16,287 bases of DNA from Nitrospinaceae bacterium (GTDB lineage: Bacteria; Nitrospinota; Nitrospinia; Nitrospinales; VA-1). Positions 6,075-13,727 of the stretch are shown in pieces (positions within the stretch are counted from its first letter, which is position 1; each line of letters begins with the position of its first letter). The stretch is from the NCBI GenBank assembly GCA_029261675.1, contig JAJDBA010000022.1:1-16287 (forward strand), given 5' to 3'. The translations under genes and the position numbers were made by a program. A model generated the notes under the pieces. That model did no database searches. It had not been told where the DNA came from and saw nothing but the letters and a program-made list of their open reading frames with translations.

Positions 6075-7310
6075 TTACCGAACCAGATTCACAGCCTCAG
6101 TAAGAAGGTCATCTGCGGTGGTAATGATCCTAGCACTTGCCTGAAAGGCCTGCTGAGTTTGGATCAAGGTAACGAACTGTTCCGCAAGGTCAACGTTGGA
6201 AAGCTCCAGCGATTGGCCAACAATAGCACCAAATCCACCGGTTTCAGCCACACCTATAACAGGTTGTCCCGATTCAGCCGACTCTGCAAACAAGTTTTGT
6301 CCCTGACGGGTTAAACCCGAGGGGGCCAGAAAATCTGCCATAACAACCTGAAACAGATTGTCCGTTTGTCCATTATTGAACAGACCAGCAATGACTCCTT
6401 GGGCATTAACCGTTAAACCAACCAAGGTTCCTGTCGTAAACCCATCTTGCACCAGGGAATTATTATTTGATTGCGCAGCAAAGCCTGTTAGTTTGCCATT
6501 TGTGGCTCCGCTATTGTCAACAAGGTCCCAAGTTAGGGTTTGTGCGGCGGCAGGTGGGTTGGCAGCAGAATAATCTATCACAATCGTCTGATCTGCAAGA
6601 GCACCATTAATCGTAGCCAGCTGACCTGATGTGTCAAAGGTAACGGTTCCTGATCCACCTGATGTTACAGTTCCATCAGAAGGAGTGAGGTTATAGGTCC
6701 ATGAATTTGAACCCGCAACTTTGGTAAATTGAGCATTCAGAAGAATCTGCGAACCTACCGAATTATAAAGGGTAATAGGTGTATTAAAAGTACTGGCTGC
6801 TGTTGCAGCGGAGTTCAGGTTTGCACCTATCTGAAAAGTAGTGGATGCTTGAGGTGCTGATTGCACACCCGCTAAATCAATGTTTGATGTGGTGGTTGAT
6901 GCGACCCCGTTTAAAATTTGGTTGCCCTGCAAGATTTCACCGGTGATGGATTGAACTAATCCATCATCGTTTAATCTGAACTGACCCGCTCGGGTATAGA
7001 AATTACCGCTACCATTATTAACTACAAAGAAGCCGGAACCGTCAATAGCCAGATCCAAAGCATTGGTAGAGGCTTCAAATGAGCCCTGAGAAAATGACTG
7101 AATGGTTCCCTGCACTTGCGAACCACGGCCCAGCTGACTGGTTACTGAACCATTTGTCAAAATAGAGCTAAAAATATCGCTGAATACCGCCTTACTTTCT
7201 TTAAAACCGACGGTATTAACGTTGGATATATTATCACCAATAACTCCCATTGCAGTTGAGTTACCTGATAGGCCAGTGACCCCAGTGAATAATGTACTGA
7301 TTAAAGACAT
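6075..7310 (-). CDS. flgE: Flagellar hook protein FlgE
   Basis: This 411-residue protein is close to the usual length of hook protein, the subunit of the curved joint between basal body and filament, and is exported by the flagellar type III apparatus. The N-terminal rod-type helix reads MSLISTLFTGVTGLSGNSTA...GDNISNVNTVGFK (residues 1-37). It contains the axial-protein signature, in which the ANN motif is replaced by GDN. The C-terminal axial domain (about 365-411) reads LELSNVDLAEQFVTLIQTQQ...LLTEAVNLVR. Between them is a Thr/Ser/Gly/Asn-rich beta domain with IDGSGFFVVNNG near 86-97. The protein lacks cysteine, as is common for axial proteins. A strong AGGAG site (7318-7322 complement) precedes the start. 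It is the last gene of the operon, 30 bases after flgD. FlgE is preferred over FlgG/FlgF because of its length and the adjacent flgD and fliK. Confidence 0.95.
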   Translation of the reverse strand: MSLISTLFTGVTGLSGNSTAMGVIGDNISNVNTVGFKESKAVFSDIFSSILTNGSVTSQLGRGSQVQGTIQSFSQGSFEASTNALDLAIDGSGFFVVNNGSGNFYTRAGQFRLNDDGLVQSITGEILQGNQILNGVASTTTSNIDLAGVQSAPQASTTFQIGANLNSAATAASTFNTPITLYNSVGSQILLNAQFTKVAGSNSWTYNLTPSDGTVTSGGSGTVTFDTSGQLATINGALADQTIVIDYSAANPPAAAQTLTWDLVDNSGATNGKLTGFAAQSNNNSLVQDGFTTGTLVGLTVNAQGVIAGLFNNGQTDNLFQVVMADFLAPSGLTRQGQNLFAESAESGQPVIGVAETGGFGAIVGQSLELSNVDLAEQFVTLIQTQQAFQASARIITTADDLLTEAVNLVR

Positions 7311-7340
7311 ATATTATCTCCTCTTTCTATTTTCTCTAAA

Positions 7341-8000
7341 TTAAAGGCTGACTTTTGAAATTTCGTTTACAGAAACTTTTTGCCCGTTAACAATGGCAAA
7401 GGTTTCACCTTCCTCAAAAATAATATCGGTAACCACTCCAGCGGAAAATGTTCCTGCTTCAATAAAGTTACCCGAAGCATCTTCTGCGGTAACGCCGAAA
7501 GTATATGTACCCGCTGGTAGAGGTTGTCCGCTGGAATCTGTGCCAGGCCATACAAATTCTTTCTGACCTCCACTTTGAGCACCGAGGTTAAGTGAGGCAA
7601 CATTTGCTCCTGCCGAGTTAAAAATATCAATGCTTACTTCTGAAGCATCCTCTCCCAATGAGAAGCTCAGGATTTCGGTTTCTCCTGCACCCAGCTCAAA
7701 GTTGTTGCCTGGCGCGTCTACCGTTTTACCGATTAGATTGACCATGGATGAATTACTCAATGCCAAATCAAATGCCTGACTGGCTTCAAGGTTATCGTTG
7801 ATATTTGTTAATTGTTCCAGACTACTGAATTGGGCCAATTGCGCGGCGAATTCTTGCCCTTCTTGAGGGGCAAGCGGATCTTGATGTTCCAGTTGTGCGA
7901 CAAGAAGCTTGAGAAAATCGTTTTTACCCAGACTGGCTCCTGCAGTTAAAGAGTTGCCTTCTGATTTTGTGCTTGGAATGGGATTTATTCCTGCGATCAT
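7341..8000 (-). CDS. flgD: Flagellar hook capping protein FlgD
   Basis: This 219-residue protein, of typical FlgD length, is the scaffold that caps the growing hook so FlgE subunits can assemble. The conserved N-terminal region is clear: LGKNDFLKLLVAQLEHQDPL (residues 24-43), then EFAAQLAQFSSLEQLTNIND (50-69). The C-terminal half is the Tudor/FnIII-like beta domain, with VSIDIFNSAG (122-131) and the family-typical GQPLPAGTYTF (158-168). A TAAGGA ribosome site lies about 10 bases before the ATG at 8000. It sits 36 bases after fliK and 30 before flgE, the usual hook-gene order. Confidence 0.95.
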   Translation of the reverse strand: MIAGINPIPSTKSEGNSLTAGASLGKNDFLKLLVAQLEHQDPLAPQEGQEFAAQLAQFSSLEQLTNINDNLEASQAFDLALSNSSMVNLIGKTVDAPGNNFELGAGETEILSFSLGEDASEVSIDIFNSAGANVASLNLGAQSGGQKEFVWPGTDSSGQPLPAGTYTFGVTAEDASGNFIEAGTFSAGVVTDIIFEEGETFAIVNGQKVSVNEISKVSL

Positions 8001-8036
8001 ATTTTTCTAGTCCTTAAAAGTTAAATACAATTTTCT

Positions 8037-9626
8037 TTAAGCCAATACGCTAATCGACTGGTTTCCATCAAAGATAAATTTGGGTTCCTCAAATTCACCC
8101 TCGTTTCCAGATGAAGCAATTTGTTCATTGCTTAGAGGGTTTGATGAGTCTCCCTCGCCGAACTGTTTTCCATTTTGGTTTGAGCTTCCAGATTCACCGC
8201 CGACTGTTACAGAAAAACTATCGACCTTCAGACCCTGTTCGCTCATTGCATCGCGAAGCTGGTTGAAATTATTTTCGATCGTCTGCTTTACCGCATGATT
8301 TTCAGCAATGACCATAGTACGTACAGAATCGCCCACCGTTGTAATATTCAACCGAACGGTTCCGAGTGAAGGCGGGTCGAGTCTGATTTGAACTTCATTC
8401 TGAGCACCACCACCACGAGTGCTTAATTTATTTACAATCTGATTTATGATTTTTGTTTCCGTAGCTCCACGCGCAATTAATTTTTCTGGAAGAACAGATT
8501 TGCTGGACTCAACGGCTTTGATTGCATTATCTGCAGCAGCGGTGGGAGCCTGAACCTGTAGGTCTGGTCCTGCCTTAACAGGCTCAAGTCCTTTAAAACT
8601 TGCAGCATCTTTCCCTGCATCGGTTTGGACCAGAGTTGCTTGAGCATTATTGTCGTTCAATAGTTGGCTGAGATTAGAGGTTTGAGTTCCCTTATCTCCT
8701 AATGGTTCGGGTGGAGTGATACGCGATGCTTCACTGACTTTTGGAGTTTCAGGAAGTTTATCTATTGAAGCGGCACGATCTATTTTTTCTGCCTTTTTGG
8801 AATTTTCTTTTACTTGAACGGGGACGTTGGTTTCATTTCCTTTTTCCTGCTGACCTGCATTTTTAGAAGTTTCGGATTGTTCCGTCGTTTTTATCGTTAC
8901 CTTTTCTGCAGAGGCAGCTTCTTGCTGCGTCTGAACATCTTTTTTCAAATTTAGGTCAAGAGTCTTATCCACTTCTTTTTGTGCAACGGTAGTGACAGGT
9001 GTTGATTTAAGATGGTCGATTAAATTTTTTGCCTGATCATCTGTAAGACCTGCCTTTTTGAGAAGGTTAATTGCTTCACCTTCATGTTGTTGAAGTCGTG
9101 CCAACAGTTCACTTTGAGAAAGAGTATCGATATCTTTCCCAACGGTGACTCCATTTTGGTTTAGGCCCTGGGTGAGAGATTGCAATAAAGAATCAAAATT
9201 AACTTCGCCCTTTAAACCAAGATGTTCGAGCAAAGCTTCAAACTGCTCTTGATCGATGCCAAGCTCTTTCAATTTCGCAGCAAAGGCAGCATTTTGTTCC
9301 AATATGGAATCCTTCGTCACGGTTTCAGCTTTGGTGGTCGGTTCATTACCGATCGCAGTGGCAGTTTCTTGATATTTTCCGTCATCCGCTTCGGGCTTAT
9401 CGGTATTATTTTTTATTTTAGGCTTGGACATCTTGCCTACTTCGGTTTCGTTATTGCTATTTGCCGAATCTCCAGGGCTTGATTTCTGCGTTTTATCTAC
9501 CTGAGCTGTAGCGTTGCTCAGAAAATCATTAAAGTCGCTATCACTTCCGCGATCGGCCTTTGGGGCGGTCGGCTCAACTGGGGGTTGAGGAGAAAACAAA
9601 GCTAATACACTTGAGTTGCCTGGCAT
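8037..9626 (-). CDS. fliK: Flagellar hook-length control protein FliK
   Basis: This 529-residue protein is the molecular ruler that is secreted during hook growth and switches export from hook to filament subunits. Residues 1-390 are low-complexity, Gln/Lys/Thr/Ser/Pro-rich and extended, as expected of a ruler. The C-terminal Flg_hook domain (about 392-478) contains the signature VQIRLDPPSLGTVRL (412-426), the stretch AENHAVKQTIENNFNQLRD (441-459) and LKVDSFSVTVGG (466-477). The C-terminus ends ISVLA. It is the first gene of fliK-flgD-flgE and lies about 40 bases downstream of the start predicted for a sigma-54 promoter. The ribosome site is weak (TGGAC). The N-terminal region shows no recognisable domain, and only the C-terminal domain identifies the protein. 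Confidence 0.92.
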   Translation of the reverse strand: MPGNSSVLALFSPQPPVEPTAPKADRGSDSDFNDFLSNATAQVDKTQKSSPGDSANSNNETEVGKMSKPKIKNNTDKPEADDGKYQETATAIGNEPTTKAETVTKDSILEQNAAFAAKLKELGIDQEQFEALLEHLGLKGEVNFDSLLQSLTQGLNQNGVTVGKDIDTLSQSELLARLQQHEGEAINLLKKAGLTDDQAKNLIDHLKSTPVTTVAQKEVDKTLDLNLKKDVQTQQEAASAEKVTIKTTEQSETSKNAGQQEKGNETNVPVQVKENSKKAEKIDRAASIDKLPETPKVSEASRITPPEPLGDKGTQTSNLSQLLNDNNAQATLVQTDAGKDAASFKGLEPVKAGPDLQVQAPTAAADNAIKAVESSKSVLPEKLIARGATETKIINQIVNKLSTRGGGAQNEVQIRLDPPSLGTVRLNITTVGDSVRTMVIAENHAVKQTIENNFNQLRDAMSEQGLKVDSFSVTVGGESGSSNQNGKQFGEGDSSNPLSNEQIASSGNEGEFEEPKFIFDGNQSISVLA

Positions 9627-9676
9627 CGTTTAAAGTCCATTGTAGATGGTGAATAATATCCCGCAACCATCCCTTG

Positions 9677-9692
9677 AGCAAAAGCGGTGCCA
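9677..9692 (-). promoter_or_regulatory. Sigma-54 promoter for fliK-flgD-flgE
   Basis: The - strand reads TGGCACCGCTTTTGCT, an exact match to the sigma-54 (RpoN) consensus TGGCAC-N5-TTGCW. The invariant GG and GC are 10 bases apart. Initiation is expected near 9666, about 40 bases before the fliK start codon. Sigma-54 control of hook-stage genes is common in polar-flagellated bacteria and needs an ATP-driven activator. Confidence 0.9.
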
Positions 9693-9772
9693 AACTCAAA
9701 ATAATCATATAAAACCGTTTATTTATAATGGTTTATGAAAAATAGAAGGATAAAAATTAGCCTTTTCAACAC

Positions 9773-9805
9773 GGAAAATTCTACCCCTGTGGGGGAAATT
9801 TTTCC
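9773..9805. promoter_or_regulatory. 33-bp imperfect palindrome, candidate enhancer-binding site
   Basis: Arms 9773-9787 and 9791-9805 are complementary at 12 of 15 positions around TGT. The core is CCCC-TGT-GGGG, flanked by GGAAAATT and ATTTTTCC. Its centre lies about 123 bases upstream of the predicted fliK start and about 150 bases upstream of the predicted + strand start, the range at which sigma-54 activators (FlrC, FleQ or NtrC type) bind. No gene ends here, and the weak T-runs on either side do not suit a terminator. The identity of the activator is unknown. Confidence 0.5.
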
Positions 9806-9913
9806 TGATTTAAGCGGTAATTGCTCTTTTAGTTTTCATTTTTTCATACAGTAGAGCGAGAGAGTTTCTTACCCAGAATTTACAACTTAATGATTTATAA
9901 GAAGTTTATTGAA

Positions 9914-9930
9914 TGGCATGTCACTTGCTT
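9914..9930 (+). promoter_or_regulatory. Sigma-54 promoter for the leader ORF and STAND-TPR gene
   Basis: TGGCATGTCACTTGCTT matches TGGCAC-N5-TTGCW at all but one position (T for the last C of the -24 box). GG and GC have the required 10-base spacing. Initiation is expected near 9940, leaving a 5' leader of about 118 bases before the small ORF at 10058. Confidence 0.85.
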
Positions 9931-10057
9931 TTCTACTTAATCAAGGATGAATTGCGGGGTGAGTATTTAAAGGAAATAGCCTGCGGTTTTTCAATCCTCT
10001 TGGAAGCCCAGGAGGAAATAACTTTGTAACTTGTTTAGTTTATTGGAGTTTCACTAC
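9931..10057 (+). other. 5' leader of the STAND-TPR transcript with a stranded ribosome site
   Basis: This is the predicted untranslated leader. It contains a perfect AGGAGG (10010-10015) with no usable start codon at the right distance: only TTG-TAA at 10024-10029 follows. The motif can pair through GAGGA (10012-10016) with TCCTC at 9995-9999 across a 12-base loop. This may be a regulatory or standby ribosome site, or a relic of a lost start codon. The rest of the intergenic region (9693-9913) shows nothing I can name beyond the palindrome. Confidence 0.35.
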
Positions 10058-10120
10058 ATGAGTTCGGCCGAATTTCTAGCGTATCAAAAACCCTTGTTAA
10101 TTCAGGGAATACTATTATGA
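10058..10120 (+). CDS. Putative 20-residue leader peptide
   Basis: ATG at 10058 begins a 20-codon frame, MSSAEFLAYQKPLLIQGILL, ending in TGA at 10118-10120. The stop overlaps the ATG of the 767-codon gene at 10117 (ATGA). A GGAG ribosome site lies at 10045-10048, nine bases before the start. The arrangement suggests translational coupling, so that translation of the small frame helps ribosomes reach the downstream gene. The peptide has no recognisable family and no codon run typical of amino-acid attenuators. It could instead be a chance frame, because the downstream gene has its own AGGGA site at 10104-10108, inside this frame. Confidence 0.45.
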   Translation: MSSAEFLAYQKPLLIQGILL

Positions 10121-12420
10121 GCTACTGGGTGTTAACTTTTTTCATTGGTTTGGTCAGTATTTTAGTATTTAGATTCATTTCGGTAAAACCCCAATCGAAG
10201 GCTCCTGAGCCCGAAGACGTTAAGGGGCCCGCAAATGAGCCTTTGCCTGATACACCAGAAAAAGTGGCCGAGTGGATTTTGAAACTGGAAAAATCCCGAA
10301 CAGAAGTGAAGGAAAAATTATGCCGACCCCCTACGTATTCTGAAAACTTTTATGGTCGAAACGAGATCACTTTTGAAATTTTAAAGGAAATTCAAAAGGG
10401 AAACTCAACGGTAATTCTATATGGAAGAAAAGGTATTGGAAAAACAACTCTGGCTTTAGAGCTGCTTAAAAAATATGAGTATAATTTTCAAAATTTAAAA
10501 TTATATTTAGATCTTAAGGGTGGAGAAAATGAACCCATGTCGATTCGTGATGCCATGGTGCAGGTTGTGCTTTCATTCCGCCCGTCTGAAATAATTCCTG
10601 AAAATAAAACTCAGTTGACCCGATTATATAAAAAGGTAATGACTCCCCAGCGGGGCATCCTTTTTTTGGATAATGTTACCCATCTTGATCAGATTAAAGC
10701 CCTCAAACCGCCAGACTCCTGGTTGGTCATTGCGACTTCGTATAAAAAGCTAAACGTGATAGGTGCCATCAATAAGGAAGTTCAACCCTTGGATGTTGAA
10801 TCGGCTCAAGAATTTTTAGTCGCCTGTTCTCTCAGGTTGAAACCCAATGCAAGAGAAATAGCAAAGTTATGCCGAGGGCTCCCCTTGGCTCTTGAGGTTT
10901 GTGGAAAATTTCTTTCCTGCAACATGAAAATCAATCCAATAGATTTTCTATCTCTGTTTCGCAAACATTGGAAAGATTCACTATTGGAAAAGAGCGATGA
11001 ATATGAAGAATCTCTACAAGCGGCGTTTAAAGCTATTTATTATTCATTGAACGAAAAAGATCAGAAAGCATTGTGCAAGCTATCCGTGTTTCCCGGTACT
11101 TTTGATTCGCAGGCGGCAGGCAGGGTGTCAGAGCAGAACGTGGATACATTGCAAGTTCTATCAAAATCGGGACTGATAAAAAATGATCTACTTAGCAAAC
11201 GATACATCATTCATAGTTGGATAAAAGAACAACTAAAAGATTACCTACCGGAAATGGATCTTCGAGAAGCACGAATACGGCACGCGATTTTTTATCTTTC
11301 GATTTTTGATACTGCGGGAGAATCCTTTTCAAAGGGTGGAGAAAAAGTTATCGAAGGTTTGAAGCTGTTCCATCAGGAATGGGAAAATATTCGTTGCGGA
11401 TTGAGCCGGGTGCATAAAGGTAGCGTAGAAGGAAAAAAAGCTGCAGAGTTGTTCAGTTCCTATATGCGAGCGGGAAGTCAATTGCTACGTTTTCGTTTTT
11501 TCCAAAAAGAGTGCCGCGAATTTTTGGAGGCTGGATTAAAAATTTCTCAACGACTGAGAACGGAAGATATAGAAACCTTCCACTTTCTTAATCTTGGAAC
11601 TTTTTTAAATTCCATTTTTAAATATGAAGATGCGAAAGAATGCCTTGATCAAGCGGCACACCTTGCTGAAAAAATGGAAATGGCTCAGGAGGAATGTCAA
11701 ATTCTCAACGAATTAGCCACTTATTATCTTGCCACGAAAAAACCGGATGCAGCTATACAGAGTCTATTAAAAAAACAAAACCTTGAACAAACAAATAAAT
11801 TTGAAATAGAGTCAGAAGCAGGCTGGACCCGGTTGGGTTTGGCTTATGAGCAAAAAGGTGAATTTGAAAATGCAGTTGCTGCGTTAAAAGAAGGATTGAA
11901 TAAATCTAAAGAAATGGGTAACGGACTTTGTATGAGAATTATTTTCAAGCATTTAGGTTCTTGCTTCATGAGTATGAAAGATTACCAGCAGGCGGAAGAA
12001 TATTTCGAGGCCAGCCTTACTTTAGCTCGTAGTCTTAATAAGCGAAATGAAGAAATGGAAATTCTACATCGATTCGGAAAAATGTACGTTGAATTAGTAG
12101 ATATCGATCAGGCTATCCATATTTTTAATGAAGGTCTTGATTTGGCTAAAAACTCTCGCAATTCAAAATTTGAAGGTATCTTTCTTACTCGAATAGGTGA
12201 TGCTTATGCTCTAACACCTCAAAAACAAAAAGCAGTAGAATTTTATATGCAGGCTTTGATTCCGCTAAAAAAATCTAAAGAACTTGCTATGGTGGCTGAT
12301 ATCAACCAGCGGCTGAACCGATCAGCTGGAATTCGAGCGGGAAGTATAAAGGCTCCGGAACTAGAAAGTGTGGTAAAGCCCTTTCATAAATCCATGCAGG
12401 GAAAAGGGCTCATCCATTAG
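10117..12420 (+). CDS. Membrane-anchored STAND (NB-ARC-like) ATPase with TPR repeats
   Basis: The 767-residue protein has an N-terminal membrane segment (about 3-21, WVLTFFIGLVSILVFRF), a Pro/Glu-rich linker, and a STAND P-loop NTPase module. Visible elements are the FYGRNEI entry motif (78-84), Walker A GRKGIGKTT (103-111, with K109 and T110), Walker B ILFLDNV (181-187), WLVIATS (202-208), GLPLALE (254-260), a winged-helix segment LCKLSVFPGTFD (319-330) and an MHD-like YIIHSWI (363-369). Residues about 488-720 form roughly six TPR-like repeats, for example LGLAYEQKGEFENAVAALKEG. In this class, ligand sensing by the repeats releases the ATPase for oligomerisation. No effector domain (nuclease, TIR, protease or DNA-binding) is seen: the N-terminus is only the anchor. 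It is predicted to be transcribed from a sigma-54 promoter back-to-back with the hook operon, so a flagellar or cell-surface role is more likely than defence. The exact function is unknown. Confidence 0.82.
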   Translation: MSYWVLTFFIGLVSILVFRFISVKPQSKAPEPEDVKGPANEPLPDTPEKVAEWILKLEKSRTEVKEKLCRPPTYSENFYGRNEITFEILKEIQKGNSTVILYGRKGIGKTTLALELLKKYEYNFQNLKLYLDLKGGENEPMSIRDAMVQVVLSFRPSEIIPENKTQLTRLYKKVMTPQRGILFLDNVTHLDQIKALKPPDSWLVIATSYKKLNVIGAINKEVQPLDVESAQEFLVACSLRLKPNAREIAKLCRGLPLALEVCGKFLSCNMKINPIDFLSLFRKHWKDSLLEKSDEYEESLQAAFKAIYYSLNEKDQKALCKLSVFPGTFDSQAAGRVSEQNVDTLQVLSKSGLIKNDLLSKRYIIHSWIKEQLKDYLPEMDLREARIRHAIFYLSIFDTAGESFSKGGEKVIEGLKLFHQEWENIRCGLSRVHKGSVEGKKAAELFSSYMRAGSQLLRFRFFQKECREFLEAGLKISQRLRTEDIETFHFLNLGTFLNSIFKYEDAKECLDQAAHLAEKMEMAQEECQILNELATYYLATKKPDAAIQSLLKKQNLEQTNKFEIESEAGWTRLGLAYEQKGEFENAVAALKEGLNKSKEMGNGLCMRIIFKHLGSCFMSMKDYQQAEEYFEASLTLARSLNKRNEEMEILHRFGKMYVELVDIDQAIHIFNEGLDLAKNSRNSKFEGIFLTRIGDAYALTPQKQKAVEFYMQALIPLKKSKELAMVADINQRLNRSAGIRAGSIKAPELESVVKPFHKSMQGKGLIH

Positions 12421-12487
12421 TCACTTGGCGTGGGGCCAATAGGTCGTACTCATAAATCCTTTTACTATAAGTCTATTATTATTTCCT

Positions 12488-12506
12488 CAAGGCAAAGCCT
12501 TGTTTT
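12488..12506 (+). terminator. Likely intrinsic terminator after the STAND-TPR gene
   Basis: CAAGGC-AAA-GCCTTG followed by TTTT forms a 6-bp stem with a short T-run on the + strand, 67 bases past the stop. The longer arms CCTCAA (12485-12490) and TTGAGG (12515-12520) could enclose it. Read on the - strand, no T-run follows, so it serves the + strand better. Confidence 0.6.
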
Positions 12507-12511
12507 CCAAG

Positions 12512-13303
12512 CTATTGAGGTTTAATCAGTGCCTGATCAAAATAGTTGATGGACATGCCTGCATCAAGTACGACTCCTTGAGCGTTGATTCCACTCGAAC
12601 GGTCGCTTAATAAAAAGATAGCTGCGTTGGCAGCTTCTTGAGTTGTAAGGGAATTTTTTCTCAGGGTTGCCTTTTCAGCATGGAGGAAGGAATCTACATA
12701 ACCTGGGATGCCTGCAGAGGCAGAAGTTTTAAGAAGACCGGGGTTAATAGAGTTAAAGCGAGTTTCAGAAAATGCGCTGAAAGATTTTGCCAAAAAACAG
12801 AGTGTTGAATCGAGTGCCGCTTTAGCGGGTGCCATGTAGCCATAATTTTCTGCCGCCATACGCGTTGTAGAAATGGAAACGGTTACAACTGAAGCTTTTT
12901 TGTCGAGCAAACTTTTCATAGCATCGGACAATGCAATCAGCGAATAACAACTTATGTCGATAGATTGCAAAAAATCTTTGCGTGGTGTTTCGTGAAAAGG
13001 TTTCCATCCTTCCGAATAATTTGCAAATGCTATCGAGTGCACCAGTCCATGTAGGATTTTATAATCTGTACTAATTTCTTTTTTTAGACGTTCAATATCC
13101 TCTGGTTTTTCTACATCACAGATAAAAACAGGTTTTCCTGCGAGTAATTTATCGAGAGATTTTTTTCTGTCCTCCGAGCGCACGCTGTAAATAACGTTGG
13201 CCCCTTCTTCTTCGAGGGTTTTGGCAATATGCCAGGCCACGCTTTTTTTATTGGCAACGCCCATTACCAATATGTTTTTATTTTCCAGATTCAAAAAACT
13301 CAT
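12512..13303 (-). CDS. Enoyl-[acyl-carrier-protein] reductase, FabI-like
   Basis: This 263-residue short-chain dehydrogenase has FabI-type features: the nucleotide loop LVMGVANKKSVAW (residues 12-24), CDVEKPEDIE (62-71), LVHSIAFAN (87-95) and the FabI spacing Y154-x6-K161 in NYGYMAPAKAALDST. It then has FNSINPGLLKTSASAGI (183-199) and the C-terminal GVVLDAGMSI. FabI reduces the trans-2 double bond of acyl-ACP using NAD(P)H, the last step of the elongation cycle. The tyrosine found ten residues before the catalytic one in E. coli FabI (Y146) is replaced here by Ile144. The start overlaps the FabZ-like stop by 4 bases (ATGA) and has a GAGG site seven bases upstream. Clustering with FAD oxidoreductases suggests a specialised chain rather than, or as well as, housekeeping fatty acids. 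Confidence 0.85.
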   Translation of the reverse strand: MSFLNLENKNILVMGVANKKSVAWHIAKTLEEEGANVIYSVRSEDRKKSLDKLLAGKPVFICDVEKPEDIERLKKEISTDYKILHGLVHSIAFANYSEGWKPFHETPRKDFLQSIDISCYSLIALSDAMKSLLDKKASVVTVSISTTRMAAENYGYMAPAKAALDSTLCFLAKSFSAFSETRFNSINPGLLKTSASAGIPGYVDSFLHAEKATLRKNSLTTQEAANAAIFLLSDRSSGINAQGVVLDAGMSINYFDQALIKPQ

Positions 13304-13725
13304 TTCACATCCTCAACCAACATGGCAGTGAATTCAAGAGTTACGGCAATTTTGCCGTTCACCGATGCTTTGCCCGTCATATAAGCTGCGGAACTTACCA
13401 GATCCTTTAGTTTTACTTCAATCTGTAAAGTATCGCCAGGATTGACAGCGTGTTTGAGTTTTATATTGTTGACGCGAGTAAGAACCGGAATTTTTCCTTC
13501 GTTAGCGATTCGTTTTCCCATCATAATCGCTCCCGTTTGAAAAATGGATTCAAAGATCAACACGCCGGGCATAATCGGTCGGTCAGGGTAGTGGCCTTGA
13601 AAAAAGGGTTCATCATGGTTGATGAATTTTTCTGCTTTGATAGTGTCATCAACTTCTTCTATTACTTTATCAACAAATAAGAATGGCGGGCGATGTGGAA
13701 TGTACTGAAGAAAATCCTGCGACAT
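13300..13725 (-). CDS. (3R)-hydroxyacyl-ACP dehydratase, FabZ-like
   Basis: This 141-residue protein is a single hot-dog fold of FabZ length. It shows IPHRPPFLFVDKV (9-21) and FFQGHYPDRPIMPGVLIFES (41-60). Catalytic His45 and Glu59 are spaced 14 apart as in E. coli FabZ, and the second-subunit-facing region FQTGAIM follows. It removes water from beta-hydroxyacyl-ACP to give the trans-2-enoyl product. A TGGAGG ribosome site lies within the last codons of the upstream FabG-like gene, two bases separate the genes, and its stop overlaps the FabI-like start, so the three form a tightly coupled unit. All catalytic residues are present. A dedicated role in a special acyl chain is inferred from the neighbours. 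Confidence 0.9.
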   Translation of the reverse strand: MSQDFLQYIPHRPPFLFVDKVIEEVDDTIKAEKFINHDEPFFQGHYPDRPIMPGVLIFESIFQTGAIMMGKRIANEGKIPVLTRVNNIKLKHAVNPGDTLQIEVKLKDLVSSAAYMTGKASVNGKIAVTLEFTAMLVEDVK

Positions 13726-13727
13726 TT

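Noticed and set aside
10117..12420. Avs-type antiphage defence protein
   Set aside because: There is no nuclease or other effector domain, no defence-gene neighbours, and a sigma-54 promoter paired with flagellar genes, so a defence assignment is not supported.
12425..12439. Small hairpin TTGGC-GTGGG-GCCAA just after the STAND gene
   Set aside because: The stem is only 5 bp with no T-run. The downstream CAAGGC hairpin with TTTT is the better terminator.
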